64,000 nt of DNA from Dryas octopetala (Eukaryota; Streptophyta; Magnoliopsida; Rosales; Rosaceae), in assembly GCA_963921425.1 (NCBI GenBank), contig OY992834.1, forward strand, positions 27,231,923 to 27,295,922. Reading direction: 5' to 3'. Below the pieces are notes generated by a model. The model saw only the letters and a list, made by a program, of their open reading frames with translations, did no database searches and was not told the origin of the DNA. Positions 24,596 to 35,165 of this stretch are shown here, one piece after another (within the stretch, counting starts at the first letter, position 1; the number at the start of each line of letters is the position of its first letter). The translations under genes were made by a program, and so were the position numbers.

Positions 24596-24740
24596 GAAAT
24601 GGCTGCTAATACCCCGTATGCTGAGGAGTAAATTAAAGGAGGAATTAGCTTGCGTCTGATTAGCTAGTTGGTCAGGCAATAGCTTACCAAGGCAATGATT
24701 AATAGCTAGTCCGAGAGGAAGAGGATGATCAGCCACACTA
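24596..24740 (+). pseudogene. Nuclear copy of plastid 16S rRNA (fragment)
   Basis: The words GGCTGCTAATACCCCGTA, GCGTCTGATTAGCTAGTTGG, GGCAATAGCTTACCAAGG and GGATGATCAGCCACACT match the plastid (cyanobacterial-type) 16S rRNA in order, with small deletions and one short duplication. A functional 16S is about 1.5 kb; only about 145 bp is recognisable, so this is an old plastid-to-nucleus fragment. The paralogue at 36209-36353 keeps some more ancestral bases. Confidence 0.8.
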
Positions 24741-25158
24741 GGAAGATGAGGAATACAGAGCCATGCACGAAAGAAGGAGTCACTGATCGAAGCTTAGTTC
24801 CTAGTCCTTCTCACAATCGAGTGGGCCAGTTTCTCTTAGGAATCAAATCATTAAATCCTAGACAGGACGAATTCACTCTTAGGAATCATTAAATCCTAAA
24901 AATGATTGTTTTGATGTATCGCGTAAATTCTTTGAAATGAAAATCAAATAATTCTCTGTCCCAATAAAGGGATTATGAATTTAGCTAGGCTTATAAAAAG
25001 TTAAAAACAATCAACCCTAGCCCTACCCATTATATAGACGGGTCGATGTAATCCATTTGGAATATCAGATTGGATCGCCCTATAAGGCGAAAAAATTGAA
25101 ATGACCATTTAACAGCAAGCTAATTTTACAAGTCTTTTTGCATTATTTGACTACTAAT

Positions 25159-28100
25159 TAGGGCTGTCCATCGGTCGGATCGAATCGGTAAATGCCCTTG
25201 CCGATTCGATTTCCGAAAATTTCGGTAATCCAGTTTTGATGCCGATTTCCGAATCGATTTTTTCGGATTTCGGCATTTTTCGGATCCTTCGGATTTCGGT
25301 ATATTTCGGTATTTTCGATCCTTAGATATTTGCAGGCCTTCTCATTTCTCTCCCCTTATTATGCATTTTCCCAAATACCTACACACAGATTCACACCAAA
25401 ACCCAGGATCGAAACAACACACAGAAACCATGGGGAGGGAGAACAGACAAAACATAAAGCATCAAACATTCACATCAGCTTCGATTCACAGACTCACAGA
25501 GTTTCTAGGGTTTGATATGGGAGTTTTCAGCTCGATCAAAATTGGACCCATGCGTTTACACCAATTGACAGAGCTCGGAGTGAGGAGAAGAATGGGACCG
25601 GAATCGCCGCAATCAGCCGTCGGAGTCGCCGGAATCGAGCTGGGGAAGCCGCAGACTTCCCGGCTTCAAAGCACCATGTACGGCGGTCGTTGGGGCTGTT
25701 GGTGATCACCGAAGGAAAAAGCATGCCCAGAGGAACGTTGTGGGACTATCCCGACGACGAGAAGTCGCCGGAGTGAAAAAATCCGGCTAAGGGGGGTTTC
25801 GGGTCTGGTGTGTTCGATTGGGTTTTTGGCTGGGATTTTGGATGATCAGAATCTAGAGGGAGAGAAGGGAGGAGACGAGCATGAAATGCCCGGCCACGTC
25901 GCCAGCCACCGTCGGACGGCGGCCGATCATAGAGAAAGGGAAATCAGGAAGGGAGGAGAGATGAGAGAGGAGAGAGGAGAGAGAAGAGAGAGTTGGGGGA
26001 TGCGGCTGGTTTAGGAGAGAAGGAAAAAAATTCTAAGTTTAGGTTTTTATACTAAAACCCTACTGTATGAAAAGACCAAATTGCCCCTTATAACTTCGAG
26101 CGTCCCTAATTTCACCATCGTAAGTCTGATTCGGGTTCCGTTGACGTCTACACGATCGTAGGCTCGAACTCTACCTATCTAGACTATAATTAAATTATAA
26201 ATCCTAATAAAATTTATTGTTCCTCAATAATTCACTTAAATCAGTAAAATTCAAAATAAACCCTATTAAATACCATATACCCTAAACATAATCAATACCC
26301 TATCCTAGATCCTATACATATACCCTATACTAGTATCTCTATATATACCCTATACCATATCCTAGCTAGTAATGGTGTAGGAACAACCAATAATAATTTG
26401 ATTAGTTTTGGGGTTTAGTCAGATTAAGGTTTGGCCAATTGGGGGTTTATAAATATACATATATATATATATATATGAGAACATCTCTGATCGAAACCGT
26501 CTATGTTTTAGGAAATCATTCAAATATCATCTATGCAAAAAATCATTCAAATCGAAAATTGTTTAGCCATTTGATTAGTATTAACAATATTGAAATCTAA
26601 TTGATGAATTGTGTTTGCATGTCTACATAGTTTAGATGAACAATAATGACTGATTTGACTAATTTTTTGCGATGATAATCTTTAAGGAGAGACCTAAAAA
26701 ATGAATGGTTTCGATCATTAAAATACAATGGAGAATGGATTCCACAAAGAATCTCTTAAGTATTCTTAAGAAAAACTGAGAAAGTGAGGAAGAGAGAGTC
26801 ACCGGGGGGGGGGGGGGAATAGGGGTGGGTGGGCGCAAAAAAAAAAAGAAAGGAAAGAAAAAAATGAAAAAAAAGAAAGGAAAGAAAAAAAATTGGAGTT
26901 TGGGCAATTGGGGTTTCGATTGCGGTTTTGTTTGGGGTTTCAATTGAGATTTTGTTTGGGGTTTTTTAGTTGTTTTAATTCATGTAATACATTTCTATAT
27001 AAATAAATAATTAAAAATATCTTAAACCCTAATATAAACTATAGTATAAGACTATAATACCATAATACTAAACCCTAATATAAGACTATAATACTATATG
27101 TTATATGTTATATACTTATATATGTTACATATATAAATTATAGTATTATAAACTATGTAGTATATACTATCAATATATAAACTATAGTCCTATAGTATTA
27201 TAAACTTTATAAACTATATACTATCAAATATATAAATTATAGTCTTATAGTATTATAAACTATATACTATATTATATACTATTAATTATATAAACTATAG
27301 TCTTATAGTATTATAAACTATATACTATCAAATTATAGTAACTACTAAGAACTAATTAGTTTATAACTTTATATATAACTATATATTATATACATAAACA
27401 ATGTTAGGTATATAAACATTATAGAGTAATTAATAAATAATAATAGACTTAGTGTATAGAGTTTAGTGTTTAGAAATTAAAATTGTATGCTTAATTGGGT
27501 TTTAAGTTTTAAGTTTTAAGTTTTAATTATAGTACGTGTATGGGATATTAATAGAGTTTAGTGTATTTAACTTTTAACTTTTAAGTTTATGATATAAGAT
27601 AAAGTGTATAGACTATAGAGAATATATAATATATAAGGTAAAGTGTCTAAAACTATAAGTTATAACTAAAAGTCTAAAACTATATACTAATTAGTAATTT
27701 TATTATATAGGGTATAAGTATAACTAAAATTATATATTAAAACATTATTATATAAGTAGTTTATACTTTGTACTATATACTATATAGAGTTATAAATTAT
27801 ATAATATATAAAGTTAGTAAAGTTATAAACTATATATTTATATAAACTATATGACATTATAAACTATATACTATATAAACTATATACTAAGCATATTAAT
27901 GTAATAATAATACATATAAATATATATAATCATATACTAACCATATTAAATTATTAATGTAATAATATTACATATAAATATATATAACTAAATTTCGGTA
28001 ATTGTTTAGGATTTTTCGGTATATATTTCGGTTTTTTCGGTAATAATCGATTCGGTTGCTTTCGGTCATAATTTTCGGTAATCGGTCGGTTTACCAATTT

Positions 28101-28253
28101 TTTTCGGTTTTTACCAAAACCAAACCAATTTTTTCGGTAATTTTTTGGTTTCGGATATTCGATTTTCGGTATGTTAAAATCGATTTACCAAACCAAAAAA
28201 TTTCGATCGGTAGTCGGTCGATTCGGTAAATACCAAACCAATGGGCAGCCCTA
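25159..28253. mobile_element. hAT element, 3.1 kb, non-autonomous
   Basis: Ends TAGGGCTGTCCATCGGT and the complement of TAGGGCTGCCCATTGGT, flanked by an 8 bp target duplication CTACTAAT (25151-25158 and 28254-28261). The sister duplicate has the single unoccupied site (36738-36745), which proves insertion. The interior contains a promoter-like module on the minus strand, a GC-rich stretch (about 25560-25930), a run of 14 G (26804-26817), and an AT-rich part (about 26960-27990) full of TATAAACTATA-like words. Subterminal regions repeat TTCGGT words. No transposase frame is visible. Confidence 0.92.
25945..26062 (-). promoter_or_regulatory. Promoter-like module inside the hAT element
   Basis: On the minus strand: TAGGGTTTTAGTATAAAAAC, a pyrimidine-rich stretch, CAGCCGCA, then a CT-rich leader and a GC-rich stretch. 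It is similar in sequence and order to 21511-21620. No open frame follows that I can assign to a protein. Confidence 0.45.
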
Positions 28254-28261
28254 CTACTAAT

Positions 28262-28929
28262 GTGTGCATATATTATTTGGTTAAAAAAACAAAACATTGA
28301 TATGAAGTCTGATTATTGATCACATATAAATAAGTGGTTATTTTTTTCATTGAATTATATGTACGTGTGTATTCATGTAATAAATAAGTGATAAAGACAT
28401 TCAAATAGTTTGGACAACATATAGATCGAGGAGGTGGTATAATATGTTTTACGAGAGATTCTTTAATGAGAAAGGTATATAGTCGTGTCACATGTATGGT
28501 ATAACTATTAATGATCGGTAGAATGACATATATATGTTTATTTCAAGTAAAGTTTATAGTATTTTAGAATAAATAGAGCACTTCACGGCATAGTATTGGG
28601 TGATCTTACCTACCATAAACATGATTTGAATGTCTATTCAAGACTTTGTCCTATTTTACTCCAAAAATAAAAAGCCAAACTTGGAAATTTGGTCCATATA
28701 TCATGGGGCTGCAATTTTATCTAAAAAGATTGTAATTAACTTTATTTTCCTTAATTTTTGATATGTAACCAAATCTACCACAAGACCCGCTCCAAACCCA
28801 AATTTGCTATAATCACTCCTAGCCGCATGAAGATTCTGAACGTGCAAAGAGAAAACAAAACCCAAAAAAGAAGGCCAAAAATGGAAAAGATGAACTTTCA
28901 TATTCCAAAAAAACAGCATGAACCTCTCC
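28262..28929. other. Upstream region of AGP1
   Basis: About 670 bp of AT-rich DNA between the hAT and the AGP1 TATA box, nearly identical to 36746-37413. No separate gene is seen. Confidence 0.7.
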
Positions 28930-28936
28930 TATAAAT
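28930..28936 (+). promoter_or_regulatory. TATA box of AGP1
   Basis: TATAAAT lies about 120 bases before the AGP1 ATG, in a CCT(TATAAAT)TCCTCCC context kept in AGP2 and, with one change, in AGP3. Confidence 0.75.
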
Positions 28937-29051
28937 TCCTCCCAATCCCATCACATTCCTCAGGCAGCCGAAGTCTTCGTTTCCAAGGCGTTTGATTTCG
29001 ATCATTTTCATTTCCCTTTTACGAACGCCTAACAAACACCATAACAGCACC

Positions 29052-29258
29052 ATGGAAATGAAGAAGATCGCTTGCGCTGTTATCTTCGCTGCTGCCTCTG
29101 TCAGCGCTGTGATGGCTCAGGAGAGCATCAGCAATGCCCCCGCCCAAGCACCAGGACCAAGCAGCACCACCAGTGGTGCCGCTGCCGCTGGCTTGCCCGT
29201 CTTGGGGTCCATGGTTGGTGCCTCCCTTGTGTCATTCATTGCCTTCTACTTGCAGTAA
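29052..29258 (+). CDS. AGP23: AGP23-like arabinogalactan peptide (AGP1)
   Basis: A 68-residue, single-exon arabinogalactan peptide. It starts [10 protein letters not shown], the hallmark of the AGP23/AGP40 group. Residues 1-22 form a signal peptide ending AVMA. The mature core [10 protein letters not shown] carries the Ala/Ser-Pro motifs whose prolines are hydroxylated and O-glycosylated. The C-terminus ([20 protein letters not shown]) is a hydrophobic GPI-anchor signal, so the product should be a short plasma-membrane-anchored glycopeptide. Arabidopsis relatives are mainly pollen-expressed; that is family knowledge. The start is chosen by the family N-terminus and the CACC-ATGG context. A TATA box lies upstream and AATAAA at 29454-29459. 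The copy is virtually identical to AGP2. Confidence 0.93.
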   Translation: MEMKKIACAVIFAAASVSAVMAQESISNAPAQAPGPSSTTSGAAAAGLPVLGSMVGASLVSFIAFYLQ

Positions 29259-29453
29259 ATGATCAAGAAAGAATGAGAGAGAGAAAAAGCGCGCTTGAGC
29301 TTGGTTCGATTGAAGGAGGGGAATGAGATTGATTTTTCAGTTTATGTATTCCATGAACTTTTTTTCTTCTTGTTTCCTTTAGGTTTTCGATATCTTCTTT
29401 CTCATTTATTTCACATTTAAGTGCATGAATGACATATATATATAATACAATGC

Positions 29454-29459
29454 AATAAA
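29454..29459 (+). terminator. Polyadenylation signal of AGP1
   Basis: AATAAA about 200 bases after the stop, conserved at 37938-37943 (AGP2) and 46192-46197 (AGP3). A run of 13 C follows at 29503-29515 (14 C in the AGP2 copy). Confidence 0.65.
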
Positions 29460-29710
29460 AGAGCATTCTGGTTCTGGGTTAACGTTGTACAAGGTTCCAA
29501 AACCCCCCCCCCCCCTTTTTTTTGGTGCTTGGTCTTTATTTTTCAACTACTCTTGCATGGTTGATCTCTAAACTTTCACTTTATAGGTCCAATATTGTTT
29601 ATAGTAAATTAGGGAAACCCCCTTCAAACAAATATTACTTCCATTCAAATTCATATTAATTGTTTTACAATTGTTAACCTCTTTGGCTAAATACCAGTTA
29701 GTTTCCATTT

Positions 29711-30583
29711 TAGGGATGATGAGTTAGCCCACAGACGTTGAGATACCCAAAATGCCCTTAAGCCTTCATAACTAACATTCAACACAAGTTGACTTCTTGT
29801 ACGTGGGGAAAATCATTTAATTCTCCTTATATCTTGGTTATTGATTGTTGTTGTAATCAATTTTGAATTTCAATAATAAAATTCAGATTTAAGTCATATA
29901 TCTTGTATCATATTCTCCATATATATATATATATATTTTTTTTATATTTGGAATGCTTAAATGCTAATACATAATTTATCTACATTAATTAAAGGGGGTA
30001 CGTTTTAAAGCCCAAAATGGAAAATAAGCTTTAAACCCACAATCAAAAAATCGGTCCAAACCCAGGCCACTAAAATGAAATCATGTGGAAAAACACGCTG
30101 AGCACAAATGCCCAGCACTCTGCCATTTTTTGTTTTTTTCTCGTCTGGGTATTAGAGCAGGTTCACCCATGTGTGTTAGGTCGAATGATCACACGTGCTC
30201 TACGTCACCTAATATGAGTTGTCCACGTGTTTGGTTTAAGCGACGCTACACGTTGCTTGTAAGGGTCTTGGGACACATTGACAAATAAGTCCTTAATATA
30301 AAACATGTTTAATTGACATCCTCTGCATACATTATAATTGAAAAAGAGAGTTTTCTCAATAATTACATTGTAGATAATTAGCTTAGGCATTAATGTGTTC
30401 AACTCACTCTTGAATGTGCATGTGATAATATTGCACAAATTGTGTTCAATTCAAAATCTAGGCTAACTTCAATTGCCATCCTTTTTTGGATGAATAAAAA
30501 ATATATTGGAAATCATCATGAAATTTAATTAATCTCTTGTGTGCTAATCTCATACTAATCAAATACAATTACGTTGTTCTACA
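29711..30583 (+). repeat. AGP downstream spacer, copy U1 (paralogue of 43662-44525)
   Basis: Begins TTAGGGATGATGAGTTAGCC and matches 43662-44525 with about 4-5 percent differences judged by eye. It holds no gene. In the second copy the left neighbour is CACTA 3, here it is the AGP1 3' flank, which gives the empty site for that CACTA. Confidence 0.88.
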
Positions 30584-31396
30584 CAGTGCCGTTCCTGACT
30601 TTTTAGAGACCCCAGGGCGAAAATCTAAAAAGGGCCTTTTTGTATATAAAGAAAAAAATTATAAAATTATGTAGGCATGTTTTCCATTTACTTTTGCTTG
30701 AAAATAAAAAATAAAATGATACTTTCATTAAACATGAGATAATATTATAGTTTGTACAAATTTTTAACAAAAAACTTGGGACAATAAATAATTAAAGTTA
30801 TAGGGCCTTTGGACATACAAGCTTTGAACAAAAAGTAATTTAAACTTTGAACAAAACCCTAATTTCATTGGAGACAATGGAGAGGATACGAGGACTAAAG
30901 AAGAGATCAAGAGAAACCGATAGCTAATCGAAGAAGACCATCGAGCTGAAGCCTTGAGAATCGAAAATCTGATCGAATGGATTATGGAGGAACTTCAACT
31001 GAGGAAGAGAAATTAAATGATTGAGAGTTGAGAGAGTTTGAGACAGTGAGGGAGGGATGGAGAAAGAGAAAGAGAAAAACAAAAAACAAAACCCTTATTC
31101 GTTTAATATAAAAACATTTTGACGTTTAAACTTTTCAATAAAGAAATAAAAGTCTAAAAACTGAATTTAATTTTTACTTTAGTTATTATAAATTTAATTT
31201 GGGCCTCTTACAAACTTGGGCCTCTTAGATATAAACCTTGAACACCTTAATTACTACTTACTAGGCCTCTTCATACCATAGCTTTAAATTTAATTTTTTT
31301 TAATATTATAATATATATATAAAAATAAAATTGGGCTCCCCTTGATAGTGGGCCGTGGGCGGTCGCCCCTCCAGCCCTTGCTCAGGGACGGCTTTG
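30584..31396. mobile_element. hAT element, 813 bp, non-autonomous
   Basis: Ends CAGTGCCGTTCCTGA and the complement of CAAAGCCGTCCCTGA, flanked by 8 bp GTTCTACA (30576-30583 and 31397-31404). The U3 spacer has the single unoccupied site (44518-44525). The interior is AT-rich with no transposase frame. A right-end fragment of the same insertion is at 1508-1815. Confidence 0.9.
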
Positions 31397-32003
31397 GTTC
31401 TACAGCGTAGACGTACTCATAATTGGAACAATTAATTTTTTCAATCACCCTTTAAAGATCATCTCTGAGAAAAATCAACCAAATTGAAAATTTTTTAGTC
31501 ATATAATTGTTACAAAATAAACATATAGTTTTGATAACAACTAGACTCACTGTATATTTAATCAATAACAACTTGCTAACCAAACGATTTACATTGTGGT
31601 TGATTTTGCAAAGATGCATGATCTTTAAAATGAATAGTTATGATTATGAGCCTACACAGTGAAACGACGTAATTCTAATTAATTAGTATGAAATCAGTAC
31701 ACAAGGAATTAGTAGAGAATCCAAATCTTTTAGGTCATAATATCAAATATGTATTCTCACAATTATTGTTTGAGTGCAAATTTGCTCACCACCTTATTAA
31801 GATGGTGAGCTTTACCACCATATTGGGAGTCTGCCATGTGTCATGTGGAGGAGTAAAACTTCAATGTAACGGTTGCATATACTCATTATCTCTATTCTTT
31901 CATCACGTAATTACAGGATGAGAGAGAGACACGTGGGTGTATTATACACCTGTAATAGTTAACTATTTAAAATTAACATATTAAAATACTATTATAGTGA
32001 GAG

Positions 32004-32052
<49 letters not shown>

Positions 32053-32290
32053 AAATTTGAAATAAGTGAAAATACTATTATTGGGTTTTTTATTTTTAAT
32101 TTTTTTATTATAATGATATTTTAATACGAGTTAATTACACTTACATCCCCTGAGGTTTATCTTTTTTTTGCATACACCCTATGAGGTTTCAACAATTACA
32201 CATACACCCTCCAAGGTTTCAAAACTGTTGCATATAACCCCCTATAGTGAGACGAAAAATTATGAAAAATTATGCAAAAAGACATGTTAA
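31397..32290 (+). repeat. AGP spacer, copy U1 continued
   Basis: Matches 1816-2690 (U0) and 44518-45250 (U3). Contains the conserved GA microsatellite (about 31998-32048). No gene. Homology to U0 ends at AAGACATGTTAAG. Confidence 0.85.
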
Positions 32291-33098
32291 GTAGGGCTGG
32301 GAATGGGTCGGGTCAGGCCCATATCGGCCAAACAATCGACCCACCCGAACAACTGAGTTTGGCCATTTTCAACAACCACCAACCGACCCAACTATTGTGA
32401 GTCGGTTGCGAGTCGGGCAACCGATAAAGCAGATATAAGGCGGGTCGATAATGGTTTCACCCGACTTTTGTCCCTCTAACAAAATGCACTGTGATCAAGC
32501 TATCCAGCCCAAATTCAGCAAATTGAAATTCCAATCAAATCCAGTAAAAAACGCAATGTCGATCCCTACAAATCCAACAAAACCCAATCGAAATTCCAAT
32601 CAAATCCAGCAAATCGAAATTCCAATCAAAACCCAGTAAAAAACGCAGTGTCAATCCCTGCAAATCCATCAAAACCCAATCGAAATTCCAATCAAATCCA
32701 GAAATCGAAATTTCAATTAAAACCCAATAAAAAAACGCAGTATAGTCAATCCCTGCCACACACAACGAAGACTAGAGGGATAGGGAGGAGGAGAAGACAA
32801 AATGGTGGAGCTCGGAGGTGGTCTCGGCACCGGCTGGGAAGCTCTGGCAGATGGCGACGTAGAGGTGAGCTCGGGTTGGCAGAAGCATTGCAGAGAGTGT
32901 GCGAGGCTGCGCGATGGTACGGGGAAGAGGAGAAGACGAAGATGGCTATGATGATCAGAGACCAGGAATCGCAGCGACACACGAGCCGGAGAAGGAGACC
33001 AGAACGAGGGAAAGGATAGAGAATAGAAAGACGAAGGGGAGAGGAGATAAGATGAGATAGAGAGTGAGAGTCTGATAGTGATACGGTTGCCGTCGTCA
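32291..33098. mobile_element. Truncated hAT-like element with internal tandem repeats
   Basis: Begins TAGGGCTGGGAATGGGTCGG, typical of plant hAT ends, exactly where spacer homology stops. No matching right end is found; at 33099 the sequence joins the tail of CACTA 2. It contains about 2.5 copies of a roughly 92 bp repeat (starts near 32546, 32637 and 32729) and a GC-richer stretch at 32780-33060. The open frames there on both strands have no recognisable motif. Confidence 0.5.
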
Positions 33099-33668
33099 AA
33101 GGATGGTGAATTATAGCAGCTCAATGCAGTGATCGAGTATTGCAAGATTTAATGGAATGCAAAATTGCTTTTGTAACTTAATGGTACTGGAATATTTGAA
33201 CATTGGTGGGAGAATTGCTATTATCCACTATTATACTTAAGGTCCTAAAATCCATGGCTAGTATTTGTTTAATCTTTTACTAGATTCACCAATACATCAA
33301 CTATACGCAACAATGGTGAGCCTCTATTTGCAACTACCTGCAACATTGGTGGAGAAATAAACTGTCAGCAGTGTTAGACAATTCTTGTCTCCGAACTCTA
33401 CCATTCCAAAAAATTGGTTTGGGTAGCCACTTTGCCACCCATTTCTCTACAATCTACTGCCTAAGAGTGACTGCAAGGTGGCGATTGATCCTTCAAACCA
33501 ATCTTTAGTTGATGATGCATCAATAGATAACATAAATCAATAGTGAATTTAATTAAGCAGCAAATGGTGTAGTGGGACCTGCATCACATACATAAATATC
33601 ATGAAATCTGGCACTACAAGTAAGCTATATATAGAAAGACTAACAAAGTTTCATATATAGCTAGCTAC

Positions 33669-33710
33669 ATGTGCAGCTACCCTACCACCAAGGGTCATGC
33701 AGGTCGTGAC
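33669..33710 (-). pseudogene. FTSH3/10: FtsH exon relic in U2
   Basis: Minus strand VTTCMTLGGR followed by changes at the last residues; the donor-side bases are altered compared with 23065-23106. No other FtsH exon is present in this copy. Confidence 0.75.
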
Positions 33711-34105
33711 AATTTCTAATTAAAAAGGTAATTGTGTGATAGTTACCAATTTAAAAAAGTATATGGTTGTTATTCACTTATATATAATTTTAAAATTAGA
33801 CATTGGTAATGTCAACAGCATGTCAGCACAATGACAAGATCCATAAATTACTTTTTGCTTTTGTCCGGTTGTTAATTCACATATTTTCTCTTAAGTTGAT
33901 TTTGGTCAATAGTGATTATCATGGTATTTTGAAGAAGTTCATTGACTTATTTATAATATTTAAAATATTTATTGATTTTTTTTTTTTTGTAATTGACCCA
34001 ATAAACTAATATGAATATATCTAAGATATTAGTAACCACTACAACCCCCATCTTATTTTCTTCTTCCTAAATTTTGCACTGTCATGAATAGCTCTCTCTC
34101 TCTTA

Positions 34106-35165
34106 GGGCCCGTTTGTTTCACCTTCTTAACAGGGATTGGCTTAGTTAAGACTCTAAGCCCATGTTTGGTGAGAGTGGGATTAAAAAAAGAGGGGCTTAG
34201 TGAATCCCCTCTAACTTAAATGAACCTTCTTAGATGGGCTTAGTGAAACCCATGAAAAAGTGGAGGATTAGCTAAGAACCTCTGCCTTGCCTCACCATCG
34301 TCACATGGAGCCTCACCATCATCACCGAAAATATGATCTGGATCAGCTCAACACCGAAGTCGGAGCCGTCCTCGCCGTCATCCGTCGCCGTCCGGTGGAC
34401 CCCCACACCCACTGCTTCGCTATTGGAGAAGACAGCATCGACCCATCTCTTCTCCAATCCCTAAAATCTCTGCGCGCTCTGATCTTCAACCCCCAACAAG
34501 ACTGGTGGACCATCGACCCGTCCATCTACCTATCCCCATTCCTCGACGTGATCGAAAGCGACGACGTCCACGCGGCCGCCACGCGGGTCTCCCTCTCGGC
34601 CACCCTGAAGATCCTGAAGCTGGGCGTCTTCGACGAGAAGACCCCCGGGGCCAAAGACGCCATCAACCACGTCGTCACCGCCATCACCACCTGCCGGCTC
34701 GAGCGGACCGACCCGGTCTCCGAAGACGCCGTCTTGATGAACATTCTGCACGTTCTGACCGCCATCATGAACCACCGCGCCTCGGTTTTGCTCTCCGATC
34801 AAGCCGTCTGCACCGTCGTCAACACCTGCTTTCATGTCGTGCAGCTTTCGACGAACCGAGGGGACTTGCTCCAGCGAAGTGCCAGGTACACAATGCACGA
34901 GCTGATCCAGATCATATTTTCAAGGTTATCTGAGATTTCATTTGGTTGTTGTAATTTTATGAAGTGGGTGTTAAATTTTCTATCTTTTTTGTTATTTGGG
35001 ATTTCATTTCTGGTTTGGGATTCAAATCTGTATCTCCACCTTGTTAGTCCTGCACTACACCAAACATAAAGGCAGTTCTTAGCTAACTTAGTCCATGCCA
35101 AGCTAGTCCATGCCAGTCCCTATAAATAATCTATGCCAAGACAGTCCTGTGAAACAAACGAGGCC
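34106..35165. mobile_element. PIF/Harbinger element carrying a GNL2 fragment
   Basis: 1,060 bp. The ends are GGGCCCGTTTGTTTCACC and the complement of GGCCTCGTTTGTTTCAC, flanked by TTA (34103-34105 and 35166-35168), the target duplication of PIF/Harbinger elements. The sister copy near 23550 lacks it. Subterminal repeats of GGCTTAGTGAA type occur on the left and GCTAGTCCATGCC type on the right. No transposase is present. The middle 650 bp is GC-rich coding sequence from a host gene. Confidence 0.9.
34305..35069 (+). pseudogene. GNL2: Captured GNL2 (GNOM-like ARF-GEF) N-terminal fragment, open frame
   Basis: The frame from the ATG at 34305 runs to 35069 without a stop. Residues from LNTEVGAVLAVIRR through SLKSLRALIFNPQQDWWTID, YLSPFLDVIESDDVHAAAT, GVFDEKTPGAKDAINHVVTA, AVCTVVNTCFHVVQLSTNRG and YTMHELIQIIFSRL match the N-terminal DCB region of GNOM-LIKE 2, a large ARF guanine-nucleotide exchange factor linked to pollen tube secretion in Arabidopsis. 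GNL2 fits better than GNOM or GNL1 (IFNPQQ, KTPGAKDA). After SRLSEI (about 34938) the frame reads into AT-rich, intron-like sequence. The Sec7 catalytic domain is absent, so no exchange activity is expected. GC content is far above the flanks. Confidence 0.85.

Larger units (their letters stand above)
22493..25158. repeat. Segmental duplication, left copy (U1)
   Basis: Homologous to 33099-36745 apart from a PIF/Harbinger insertion in the right copy. It includes the tail of CACTA 2, the FtsH exon, AT-rich spacer and the plastid 16S fragment. Divergence is several percent in the left part and becomes very low from about 24950. Beyond the hAT (25159-28253) the homology continues through AGP1. 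Confidence 0.9.

Noticed and set aside
25361-25705. 114-codon frame in the hAT element
   Set aside because: Lies over the GC-rich leader-like stretch with no motif; the opposite strand carries the promoter-like module.
28992-29051. In-frame upstream extension of AGP1 (and 37476-37535 for AGP2)
   Set aside because: No ATG begins the extension; the family start MEMKK at 29052 / 37536 is preferred.
32717-33145. Long open frames on the minus strand (up to 142 codons) in the truncated hAT piece
   Set aside because: They overlap several other frames in the same GC-richer stretch, have Ser/Arg/Pro-biased low-complexity composition and no motif; best seen as chance frames in a non-coding repeat.
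34505-34933. Overlapping frames on both strands (+2 and minus) over the GNL2 fragment
   Set aside because: These are GC-rich shadow frames; only the frame from 34305 matches a protein family.
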